Shown: piece by piece, positions 11,401 through 22,800 of the stretch
Numbering within the stretch: position 1 is the stretch's first letter
Layout: the number at the start of each line of letters is the position of its first letter
NCBI GenBank assembly: GCA_002224055.1
Contig: AZLU01000037.1
Coordinates: 1 to 64,000, forward strand
DNA length: 64,000 nucleotides
Direction: 5' to 3'
Source of the DNA: Pezizomycotina sp. ARF18
Lineage: Eukaryota; Ascomycota
Translations under genes and position numbers: made by a program
Notes under the pieces: model-generated
The model's input: only the letters and a program-made list of their open reading frames with translations
Told to the model about the DNA's origin: nothing
The model's database searches: none

Positions 11401-13124
11401 AGCAAGATATCGTTAAGAAGCTTTTTTTATGAGGAGACTGACCCAAGGAATGTAGCGCAACACAAGGCCTCTGCTGTTCGCGCTTGCTCGACTGTGATAT
11501 AAGTCTTTTTAGACCAATCTCAAGATCCCCTCCTCTATCGATCCCGTTCTATTCCTCCACTTATACCTTCGGACAGGTAGGGAGAAGAAAGGCGCCAATA
11601 TTTGTTCCCGGACGCCTTGTGAGTTTTATAGTCTACTATTTCGGGCATAAGCACTAGAACCTTGTAAGACATTATTCGGTTTTTCTTGAGGCTATCCCCA
11701 TAGGGTCGTAAAATCTTTCTTTGTGATGTATCGATGGACAATGAGTTATTCAACAACAAAGAAATTACAGACTACGTCCCTCTGTACATCTTTCAAGATT
11801 ATAAAGAAATAAGGAGAAAGGAATAACGAAGAAAAGAAGAGGTATATATAGGAGGTAGGATGTTAAAGAATGAAGAAAGGGGGGAAAGAAAACAAAAGTA
11901 AATATTTCTCGCGCTATAAAAATATCCTCCTTATTGAATACATACACGAAAATCACGCAGAAAAGGTCTTGTCTGTTCTCGGAGAACTTCCATCCAAGCT
12001 CATGTTTTTTCAGGACTTGCAATTACACGAAATCCACCAACTACTGGATATAGATTTATATATTTTGATACTTCGTAACAACAAAGCCTAGATACTATTT
12101 CATGCTAATGGTTCGAAATGATGGGTTAGTAATTCTAAGGGGCGACTAGGGTATCCTATTAGCCTTCTTTGTTTCTTTAAGAAAGAGAGGCATGGGGCCT
12201 TATGAAAGGACTTTGGCCTAAATTCGAGCTTGCTTAAATTTTTATTGAATACGTAAGTGTACGTAGTACGTAGTGCTCCAATAACTAAGATCGAATATCA
12301 TAGGCTTGCTTTATAACGCTAGAAGCCGTTTGCGATAAAGCGTTTTAGCGAAAACTGTCTTTGAAGGCGAGATTAGGCGTAACCTTTTCTTCTGTTTAAT
12401 AAGTGCAAGTATTAATAATGAGAGAGAAAGGGTTAATCCTTGGCTTTTACTCGTGGACAAACCCTTCGAAGGGTAGATCTCCTACGTCCGTAAGCCATAG
12501 CGCAAAATACTTCTCGATACGTTCCGTAGTATAACGTAGCTGCCGACCCAATTAACGAGCCCGCAGTAGCTTGTCATAGCCTTTCGCTTCAGATTTCAGA
12601 TTCAGATATATAGCAGAACTTACAACTATAGCATTACGACCCTTGAGGTTTCTTCGTTGTTTCCTTCGAAGTTTAAGCGGTTTCTTCTGATAAAACACAC
12701 GGAAATAAAAGTCAGGCTATATAATGGTCTACTACGTCTCCTTTTGTGACAGCGCAGCACTGTTGAGTGGGCTCATCTTTCTCATGCGTAATATTCCCCA
12801 AGGAGATATTGATTTTGCCTTTCGGCACACACCGGCTATGGCGATATCGCGGCGGCACACAGCTCTCGTCACTGGCTACAAAATTAAACGTGGTAGCGGG
12901 GGAGATCACGGCTTATAAACCAGATATAAGCAATTTATACCTCTCATCACGAAGACTCCAGAGCTAAAGAACGTACTCATATATTTATCCAAAAATTCTA
13001 TAACATGATGCTGCAAAAATGTGTGCTAACAACGCAATCTATAACACCTACAATGAAACAAACCCTTTGAATAATGCTTAAAAACGCAAAATATAAACGG
13101 AGACTGAGACCAAAAGTCTCTCCG
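11401..13124. other. About 1.7 kb with no recognisable gene
   Basis: Only short open frames occur on either strand (the longest about 85 codons near 11765-12022, hydrophobic and low complexity). No conserved motif, tRNA or repeat was seen. Confidence 0.5.
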
Positions 13125-14470
13125 TTAGATCTTCAACCGCCTCCCATCACACACGCCTACACCGACCATATCCGCCCACCCCGTCAGCCTCTCCTCCTCT
13201 CCATCCTCCTGCTCGTACGTTCTAAACACACCCCTATCCCCTCCAACTCCACCGCCCACGCCGACCGCCTCCTCCGCCTCGCAGTAGTTCGCATAATCCA
13301 CATCAAAATGCGTCCTAACTCCATAACCAGCCTTGCCCAGAATCTCCGGTATATTCGCCTCCGCGACCTCTAGCGCGTCTTTGCTCCCGGACACGTATTC
13401 AGCGGTCCATGGCGGAGAAGGTAGGACAGCGCCGGTCTATCTATCGCGAACAGCGACGTCGCAATACGGTATCGTACGTCTTTACTCTTCTTATTGGAGC
13501 GGCGGTGCTTCGGCGCCTCCGAGAGAGAAAGCGATGTATCGTCACCGAATTCATCTTCTGCTTGAAAAGCGGTTACGGCTGTATAATTACACTTTAACCC
13601 GTTACCCACGAACTTCACGTTCTCACTACCCTTAACCGCGGGCTTAGGAGTAGAAGATGACAGCAAAGAAGCGTAAACATCCTGCCAGCATACGCGCGCG
13701 TACGGCGGCAAGAAAGGTCCTCTTAGGCTAGAGTCTAAGAACACGAATCGCTTATACGATTTCAGCAGGCGCCTGTCGTCGTGCATGAGTACGTCGCTGA
13801 AGCTGCCTATGCGGTAACACTTCTTATTTTTGTTTTCCTCCGAGGGTCGCTGGTAGACTTGTATCATCCTGCCGTCGAATGTTCCATTGTGGGCTTTGCC
13901 TTTCTTATCCTTCTCGCTAGGTTCCCGCTGGACTTGTAGCCGCCGTATGTCCGTAGCAATTCGATTGAGGCTGAGAGCGGTTCGTTCACTCTCTGCGTTA
14001 CCGGCGACGCCGGCGGGAAGGTAAACATCGTTTCCAAGTCGAGTGTGTGAGCGCCGTTTATAACGAAGGCGTAATCGGCGAACGGGTTGACGCCGTGTCG
14101 CAGGAAGTAGAGAATGTTATCCTTTGATAAGTGCGAAGCGTGTTCATCGTAGGAGTATACTACCAGCGTGCGATCCTGCTGAACGGGGTTCGACATCGTC
14201 GGCGTCTAACATCCAAAAATCATTGTTAGTATCGGGTTATACGGAGTTGATCTCGAGAATGCGTATACGTACGTCATAGCTATCTCCACCACAAGAGCTC
14301 CACAGCAGTATGATTATTATAGCGCTGAGGACGATGTATCGGAAACGCAGCTGCGCCCACCGCTGAAGAAGTTGCATCTTGTTTACTCTCTCAGAGAGCT
14401 TTTCTAGCTTCTCCTGGTCGTAGTACTGCCCGAGCCTCATGAAACTGGCTTTCATGTTCATATTTTTCAA
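13125..14470 (-). CDS. Type II membrane glycosyltransferase-like protein
   Basis: The start is ATG at 14470. Residues 1-45 are a cytosolic, partly helical segment; residues about 45-60 form a membrane anchor (RYIVLSAIIIILLWSS); a lumenal domain follows. A 67-bp intron (14206-14272) has a GTACGT donor, a perfect TACTAAC branch point and a TAG acceptor, and joins in phase. The lumenal domain has LVVYSYDEH, FLRHGVNPFADYAFVING, SYKRFVFLDSSLRGPFLPPY, WQDVYASLL and VKFVGNGLKCN. These belong to a fungal family that I recall as RgpF/polysaccharide-synthesis glycosyltransferase-like. Two frame breaks (near 13870 and 13390) separate otherwise continuous homology. The end near 13125 is Gly/Val-rich. Topology suggests a Golgi enzyme of wall or glycan synthesis; donor and acceptor are unknown. 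Confidence 0.55.
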
Positions 14471-15964
14471 ACAATATTTCCCGGAACTTTCTCAATGGTA
14501 TAGGAACAATAAAAATTAAGGAAAGCGTCGTTTTAGAACCTATAACAAGTCGTGAATCGATTGATCACTCGCGGTCGAGGTCGAAGAACCGAGAGTGAAA
14601 TTCATCGTCGTAGGCTCGAGGGCATCCGTTCGGTTTTGTTGCCAATATTCAAAACCTTCCAACACATAATCCATTCACCAGAATAGAAGAAGGGGGAGAA
14701 AAGTCAAACTATCTCTCTTTTCGAATTCCCATTCTGGATGAACTGTTATTTATATGCAGGGAGGACTAATCACTGCATCCTAGCGTTCCAACCGCTTGCT
14801 TCCTGGCTGTGTTGTGCCCTATACAATATTGAGAAATTATAAGATTATTTTGAGGTATTAAACTGAAGCAGGGGGAACATTCCGCGGTTACTTGCATTGG
14901 AATTCAAATTCCAGCCGCCTATTATTAAATTCCCTCCCTCGATCGATCCTTTCGACGGCACGTAAAGCCCCCTGGCTAATAACCCGCCCTGCCACCCGCA
15001 GACCGTTCTGAAACCGCCAAAAATTGGCCCAAATTAAAAGAAAGACAAAAGCTTAGCTAGTTTCTTTCCAAATATAACAACTGCTGGCACGTTTTTTAAT
15101 TGTCCCGTTTGGTAAGGAATTTTAATAAGCAGAGGGTCGAGTAATTGAAGGCGAAAAGTCCCTTATCTCGGAGCTGCGGGAAGTGGGTGACGCGGCCGCC
15201 GGCGGTTCGAAATTGAAAGCCGGGATATTCGCGCGTCCGGATGTTCTTTCCGTCTGTGAATAAAAAGTATCCAGGGGCGAATATAGATATATATTACTCT
15301 AAAAATACGTTGGAATTTCGATCTGGAGCACTATTCAACGCCGATGTCTATAATTACGACTGTCGACCTCAAAGAGCCACTATACCGAGTTGTTGAGTGT
15401 TGAGTCTTGACCGGTAAACATGTCGACAGCTGGGTATATGTATATCGTGCCATGGCTCGCGCAAAAGACTGATGACCATGAGCTTTGCGGTGATGAATCC
15501 TAGGAAAATCAATAGAATTTTTACGAGACAGAAAGAATTTCAAGATACAAAGTTGAGATCGTGGTCAATAATTTCTGAGTACCATATTGATATTGCCGGC
15601 TTCCACCGAAACTAGAACGTTTCTAGCCTAGCCATTTATAACCCGGAATCGCAGCCTTACAGTCCCAAATATCCACTAGGGACCCACCAACCAGAAAAAA
15701 ACTATCAAGTAATGGCTACGTTAGCGGACCCACAAAATAACGTCAAGCGACGGCAACTTGTCGCTACCTATTTCCCCGCTACAATGGTGGCGGTAATGGA
15801 AGAAACACCTCCCTCAAGGCGGCGACTCATGAGGAGAAACACTGGATACTACTGGTCATGATCTATATCGCAAAAGCTTCGATTTCCTCAGATATCGTTT
15901 CCAGGTCCGGGTAATATCTACGATCCTGCCCAACGACATAATGCCGCGTCCTCTCAGCGCTCCG
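14471..15964. other. Intergenic, no recognisable gene
   Basis: About 1.5 kb between the divergent glycosyltransferase-like and decarboxylase genes. Short open frames only. It probably holds both promoters; no TATA box or binding site could be assigned with confidence. Confidence 0.5.
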
Positions 15965-17250
15965 GCAAAGGCATAAACCACACCACCCTCCTCCCCCTCG
16001 CGCACTCCTACCCAGGCCCCTTCTGGTGCTACTCCGCCTCCACAATCCGCCGCCGAATCTCCCAACCCACCAATTCTCCACGATCCGGTACGCCGTAAAA
16101 GCAAACTCAAACATCCACATACTCTCCCTCGTCCGTCAATAGGGCGTAAAAGCCGACGTAATTTCCTATTGCGAGATCGAGCGCGCTTTAATCGCGGTTA
16201 TACTACCGATGAAATAACGTATACGTCCGACGTATTCGATAAGATTACGCTGGCGAGGGTTGTGGAGCTGGGTATTACGGCTAATTACGGGAGCATGGAT
16301 ATGTTGCGGCAGCTTGGGTCTTGTTTACCTGGAGAGAACGGAAAGGGGCGTAAAGTATGGCTGCGGATAAATCCCGGCTTCGGCCACGGGCACAGTCAAA
16401 AGGTCAACACTGGCGGACCGGATAGTAAGCACGGCATATGGTCGTCCGACATACCCACCGCTCTAGCTGTAATAGCAGAGCACGAACTACATTTAGAAGG
16501 CATACACATGCACATAGGCTCTGGCACCGACTTCTCCTATTTACAAAGAGTCTGCGACGCCATGGTCGACACTATAACATCGTACAACATCGACGTCGAC
16601 GCCATTTCAGCCGGCGGCAGCCTACCCATCCCGTATAAATACGGCGAAGAGCAATTTGACGTACAGCGGTACTTCACAACTTGGGACACAGCACGCAAAA
16701 CGATAGAGGAACACTTAAACCACGCCGTAGAGCTCGAAATAGAGCCGGGCGGTACGTAGTAGCCGAATCCGGCGTACTAGTATGTCAAGTCCGCGCCGTG
16801 AAAGATACGGGGGAGGACATGAAGGGAGACACTACGTACTCGTTGACGCTGGTTTCAGCGAGCTAGCGCGGCCGGCGATGTACGGTGCTTACCATGAGAT
16901 ATCGGTATTACCGTCCGACGGCAAATTTGAAAGTATAGAAGGGATTCTATAGACACGATAGTCGCGGACCCGCTGTGCGAATCCGGCGACGTATTCACGC
17001 AGGGTGAAGGGGCATATTGCAGCCGCGGCGACTGCCGGAGTGTAAAGTCGGAGACTACTTAGTGTTCCATGATACAGGGGCGTACGGAGCGAGTATGAGC
17101 AACGGGTATAATAGTAGGCTGTTGGTTCCAGAGGTTCTGATCGATGGGGGGGAAGTAAACGAGATTAGGAGACCGCAGCATGTGGAGGACATGCTGAGGA
17201 TGGAAGTGGACTTGAATGCGAGGGATTATTATGATAAGTTTAGAGTGTAA
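15965..17250 (+). CDS. Bacterial-type diaminopimelate decarboxylase (LysA-like)
   Basis: A PLP fold-type III decarboxylase. The bacterial family converts meso-diaminopimelate to lysine. Motifs appear in the expected order: PGPFWCYSASTIRRRIS; the PLP-lysine motif YAVKANSNIHIL; DVISYCEIERALIA; TYTSDVFDK; VWLRINPGFGHGHSQKVNTG; IHMHIGSGTDFSYL; the glycine-rich AISAGGSLPIPY; LEIEPG; then VADPLCESGDVFTQGEG and VGDYLVFHDTGAYGASMSNG near the C-terminus. The CESGD and YGASMS signatures are LysA hallmarks. The span is about 420 codons, as usual for LysA, with no intron seen. It is broken by at least six single-base losses in G or T runs and one TAG replacing a Gln codon near 16138. Fungi normally make lysine through alpha-aminoadipate, so acquisition from bacteria is likely. 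The start is uncertain because the extreme N-terminus is not conserved. Confidence 0.85.
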
Positions 17251-18371
17251 TGGTAACATTGGAGCACTACATGAGTGCAAGAACCACCCGATATATGGAA
17301 ATGTTCGAATTCTGGAGTCCTTTGCTAAATAATTATAGTGTTGAACACGGGGCCGTGATACAAGACTAGGTCTATTATATATCCAATTGGTTATCAATTT
17401 CAAAAACAATTAGTAGATAAGAAATGATCTTCGTCTTTCTGTTTAGTACCCCACTGGTATCGTCAATATATCCGTGCGTAGTCTTTCAAGGGCCTAAGGT
17501 ATCTCAGAAAGCGGATGCTGGTGTATTCTTAGCTCGCTGGAGAGCATGTTTATAAGGGAAATTACTTCAAATGTCATTGGAACATAGACGGAAGAATGGT
17601 GCACTATAGCTATTTATTGCTCTCATTCCCTTATTTGTGCTTCTGGACATAATCCACGAACTTGCTGACGAGCTAGAAATATCATAAAATATTGGTTCGA
17701 TGGAGTTCTTTTAGCACTGAAAGGTCTACGAGAAATTCAAGTTTCGATAATACTACTAGAGGACACGGTGAACGCCCTCTTATAAGACTAATCTCTAGGA
17801 GTGCACAAGGTCTCATCTGAGAAGCAGCTTCTATATAAATTCATTCCTTCTTGGCTTAAGAACAATTTCTGAATGAGATTTAAACCAACCCATATTCATT
17901 GATATACCTTGAGTATGTAGCCATCACATTTCAAAGAAGCACGGAGCAGTCCATTCTCCATTACGTCTAAAACAGCTCCACTACTTCGTTAATCGTATGT
18001 TGAACATTCACAGCAAGGTGTTTACTATTATGAACAGGCCCGAACTAAATTACCTAGGCATAATTTCGAACATCAATATACCTAGCAGCTAGCTACTATA
18101 GCACATAGACTCGAACGAGAATCAATTCCAAAACAACAACCGGCCGAGCTAAATAAGCTGGAAAAAGATAAACGAACCCCGCTACAACAATAGCAAAATC
18201 AAGCGAAATCAAAGATCATGTAGGTCAGAATTACGGAGTATTCATGGAAGGATCAACCATTTACCTTTACAAGTATCGATGTCGACTTCTTCATGTAGAA
18301 AGGCCTGATCCCGATTAGTACTATTGGTCCGAGTAGGAGGTGATCGGTAACTTCCGGGATCGGAGAATCGG

Positions 18372-18405
<34 letters not shown>

Positions 18406-18584
18406 CGTAAAGCTCCGAACTTTGATCGAGCTCGCTTGAAGATAAAAACCTCTCCAACTTTCCGAAAACCTCGCCCATTTCCCTCGACATCATCACCAAT
18501 TCCCAGTCACTCGTTCCAACCCTTCAGTCTTTCTCCCCAGCTTCAACCTCAACTCCTCCATCTTCACCATCCCAACCAAGCGCA
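17251..18584. other. Intergenic with long poly-A tract
   Basis: No recognisable gene. It carries a 32-A homopolymer at 18372-18403, then a pyrimidine-rich stretch (TC/CA-rich, about 18470-18580) leading to the CobW-family start codon, which probably forms its 5' leader. Confidence 0.55.
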
Positions 18585-19649
18585 ATGACAGCCCCTCAAC
18601 CTCCCATCCCCGTCACAATCCTCACCGGTTTCCTGGGCTCCGGCAAAACGACACTCCTCCTAAACCTTCTCCCGCAACTACCCCCAAACTACCGCCTCTG
18701 CCTCCTCAAAAACGAATTCGGCGACGTCGCGGTCGACTCTCAACTCTCCCTTGCATCCTCCATCTCGGGAGTCACAGAACTCCTGAACGGCTGCATATGC
18801 TGCAACCTCGTCGGCCAGCTCGGCGACAGCCTGACCGAGCTACGCGACCGCTTCAACCCGGACCGGATCGTCATCGAAACGAGCGGCTCCGCATTTCCCG
18901 CTACGCTCGCTATGGAAGTTAACCGGCTATCCGCATCTACCTCCGCGACATCATCGTCTGCGCCTTCGCCTGCGTCGAATACTTCGACATCCACTACTAC
19001 TACCGCCGCCGAAAAAAGAGGGTTTGTACTCGACGGTACGATCCTCGTCGTCGACGTCGAGAACTGGCGCGGATACGACGACAGCAGCTACACCGCAAAG
19101 CTACAATTTAAATACACCGACCTCGTAATCCTAAACAAGTGGAACACGTCTCCGAGCGACTCCTCGACGAATCCATCGACCGAATACGCGACCTAAACGA
19201 CGAAACACCTTACGTCCGCAGCGAACACGGAACGGTCGATAAAGAGGTAATCTTCGGTATCGACGGCGCCTTAGCTCGAGCGTTAACGACGGAAGACGGG
19301 CACCACGAGCACAGGCACGACCATACGTCTGAAGTCGATGTGCTCTCTGTAAAATCTGGAAAAGGTCTGGATAAAACCGCGCTGGGGAAGCTGTTAGGAT
19401 CGGCGCCGAGGGAGGAGGTGTACAGGATTAAGGGCGTGATAGATATGGACGTGGCGCCAGACGGGCATGTGGAGCCGGGAGGTATATACTGAATTGGGCG
19501 TTCGGGAGGTGGAATTTTACGCTGCTACAGACGGCGGAGGGTGAGAAGGGGCGAGGATTACGGTCGTGCTGGCGAGGGGTGAGGGGAATATATGGAAGAA
19601 GAAGCTGGAGGGGATGCTGGAAGGCGTTACGGTTGAGAAGGTTGTTTGA
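18585..19649 (+). CDS. CobW/COG0523 GTPase, metal chaperone type
   Basis: A G3E-family GTPase related to CobW, YjiA and eukaryotic ZNG1, which deliver metal ions such as zinc to client proteins. The start ATG at 18585 follows a C/T-rich leader. Visible motifs are the Walker [12 protein letters not shown] (residues about 12-22), the switch-type [10 protein letters not shown], the metal-binding CxCC in [32 protein letters not shown] and the guanine-specificity motif ILNKW. A Ser/Thr-rich insert follows VNRLSA. A His-rich loop ([13 protein letters not shown], near 19300) is a typical metal-binding insert. The CobW C-domain follows ([25 protein letters not shown], ending KVV). Three one-base losses, in GGG after NKW, at GGTATA and in GGGG near the end, split the frame. 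Length is about 350 residues, normal for the family. Confidence 0.85.
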
Positions 19650-19889
19650 GTTGAGGTTTGAGGGAAGGAGTTGTTGTTTTTGGGTCGCTTTTGACCTCAC
19701 CATTTTGCATAGAACAGAGCTTTTAACACGGGCGGGAAACTGGGCATTAAGGGATTGAAATCCCATTAGAGAAACAAAGAGAGTACGATAAGCGTAGACG
19801 ATAGACGATAGACGATAGAACGAGCACATGATACCATAGAAATAGAAATTGTTGCTTATCTTTCACTACCTTACATCGCTCAAACAATC

Positions 19890-22800
19890 CGTTAGCAGGG
19901 CCTGCTATACAATACCTTGGGAATTTTTGAAGGCAGGATGATTTTGCAATAGTGGTGTTTGAATTGTGCCTCCCTTGTTACATACACGAGTATAGTTTGG
20001 TTGCTTGATCTGCAGGTAGTGGAACTATGTGAATCGACGATATGGATATACCAATCCAGAGTGAACCCCAGCATACCCTAAATCGCCAAAATCTAAACGC
20101 CATTCAAAGTGGTCAAGCCATCTACCTCTATTTTCATGCTTTATTTTATCAATAGATGGTAGTTGAGGATCCCCATTTCTCGAAATTTCTATTTCCAGCG
20201 CTGAGGCGCCCGCGTAACACTGATCGTCTGGAAAGCTGACAAACACGACACCCCAACATACTCTTAATAGCCAAAATACTGCCGCTACTGAAAAGCAGTG
20301 GAGTTATTTTCTTCCATTCATATGCTTAGTTTCGTCAGTAGATGGTAGTTGAGGATCCCGTTTTCCTCAAATTTAGATTTTTAGCTGCCCCCACGCCTGA
20401 GTAACACTGGTCATATCAAGTTCATGAATCATGGCACCTCAAAACAATCCTAACGGCCAAAATTTTGGCGTCAGTCAAGCAGCAAAGCTACCTGCTTCTA
20501 TTCTAATGCTTACTTTCGTCGGTAGATAGATGGACGTTGAGCGACTCTGTTGTTTCAAAATCATATTTTTAGCTGCCGAGGCGTCAGGACGACGCCGATC
20601 CACTCTAACTGGCTAAAATTTTGACTTTTATCGAACTAACTCAATTACTTGCTTGGATTTGCGTGCTTTATTTCGTCGCAGGATTGTGGTTGAGGAGCCC
20701 AATTTTTGGATTGTGTTTTTGGGTGCGAAACCGCTAGGAGGAGAGTTATGATCTTGTAAATTCACAAACCATGGCACCTCAACATACTCTTCGAATGTAA
20801 ATTTGGCACCATCGAAAAGAACAGGATCGATTATTTCTATTTATGTGCTTTGCTTTGTTACAGGATGGCAGTTGAGGAGTCCAATTTCTTCGAGTTACAT
20901 TTTTAGCTGCCGAGTCTCCAGGGCGATATTTATCCCTGAGCAATGCAAAATGGGGCACCTTAAAATACCTTGAAACCTCAAAATTGACATAAGAACAAAA
21001 GCAGGAGAGTAACGGGAGTCCATATCTGAATTTAGAATTCTTGTAAGGTATGGTTCAGGCAGTATCATTTGGACTATTCCTCTCATCATCAGAGGCACCG
21101 CCAAATCATCACGCACGGCGGGAAAGGCAATTAAAGGTGCTACCCAACATATCCCAAAAATCTCAAGAAATTTCAATATCTAGAATGACGCGATCGAGCT
21201 GCTTTAGATTGTGTATACAAGATCTCTGAGAGGAGGTACTTGAGGAGCATAAAACTTTCAAATTTTATTTTTTAGGTGCCGAAGGGAAGTCCTGAGCAGC
21301 ATTGGTCACCATAAAGTTAAAAAATGAGGCATCTTAACATCCCTTAATCCTAAAAGACTATTCAAAATGAAATCAGGACAGTAACAAAAGCCTGAGTTTT
21401 ATCTCAAAATCGTGTGCATTATGGTTTGGCGGCGTCAATATAGCTATCCCGACCCTCAGTCCAAACCAACCACTCTTAGAAAAGGAGGAAGGTATGAATA
21501 AGTGCGTCCCACCATACGGCAAAGCCACGAAAGCTTCGTACGGGCGCAATCGCGTAACCAAGCTGCCTCAGTTCATTTATTTATTATCTCTGCGGATTGG
21601 TAGTTGAGGGTCACAAAAATCTCTCAGGTCCAGTTATTGGGCGTCAGAGCAGCATTGGTCATCGTAATGGTGAAATCAGTAACATACGGTACCTCAACGT
21701 ACCTTAAAAGTTGAAAACTTGGTACCATTGAAACCAGACGAGCAATTGAAATCGTCCGAGATACTTGTAGTCTTTGTCTGAGATGGGTTGGGGAGCACCA
21801 TTCTTGACGTTTTGTTTTTATCTGACACTAGACTATGGCGGAAGGAGGTTAACTACTATCACAAAATTGACCTCCCCATATATCCAACTTTCGAAGAAAT
21901 TTGTACCAGTAGTCCCGGGAGACTCAGAGGAATTGAATGTAGTAATAAGTTGTCCTTTTGAATATGCTTTGGGAAGCATCATTTTGCATATTTTCTATTT
22001 CAAATGAACCACTAAACTATTGAGCGAGGAGGTTGACGATACCAAAAATGGGTTACCCTTAACATACCTCCGCTTCCCAAATTTGTTCATTTTGAAAGCG
22101 CAGAAGCGAATAGGACTGGAACTTACGCTTAGAATCCTTGCCGGGTATAGGTTGAGAAGCGAGTTTTTTGAGGGTTTCAAGATTCATCGTCAGAGAAGTT
22201 AACCTGTCATAACGCGAGGGAGGTAATGAGTGTTGCATCCCAATATATATTCAAAAGTGATAAAGAGCATAGTTTCGAATGCAGGAGCTTTGAGGAGGAT
22301 CAGGATCCATGTGTGAAAATCCGGTAGAGTATAGCTTGGGTAGCCTATACCCGTCGGGTAGAGCTTTTTCAAAATCGTGAACTTGGACGAAACATAATTT
22401 ATAACCGAGTTGAAAGTGGTTGCTCAAGGTGTCTGCAGTAGCAATGAATTATACAGAATCTTATTCAACAGCCTACAGGTAACACGTTTTCAGCTTTGAT
22501 ATCTTCAAGAGCATGACTTGAGGAACCCAATCTTTATAAATGGAGTATTGGCATTTCGTCCACGTTACGATCTTGAGATATTATGAAGCTGACAGGATAT
22601 AACGCCTTAACATATTCCAATTTTGATAACCTATAGAATAATAGAACCAGGAAGCCTAGAGAAGCTCAAATATAGCTTTCAAATCACTTCAATAGGCAAC
22701 TTATGAAACAAGATTTGAACGAGTGGAGACTTCTGAGCTTGTTCACCCTATTACGCCAGATATTTTTTGAAAATAGTAGATATTGGGTATCTTAAAATCC

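Noticed and set aside
15856-16120. Minus-strand open frames of about 85 codons
   Set aside because: They lie antisense to the N-terminal part of the LysA-like gene, whose plus-strand motifs are clear.
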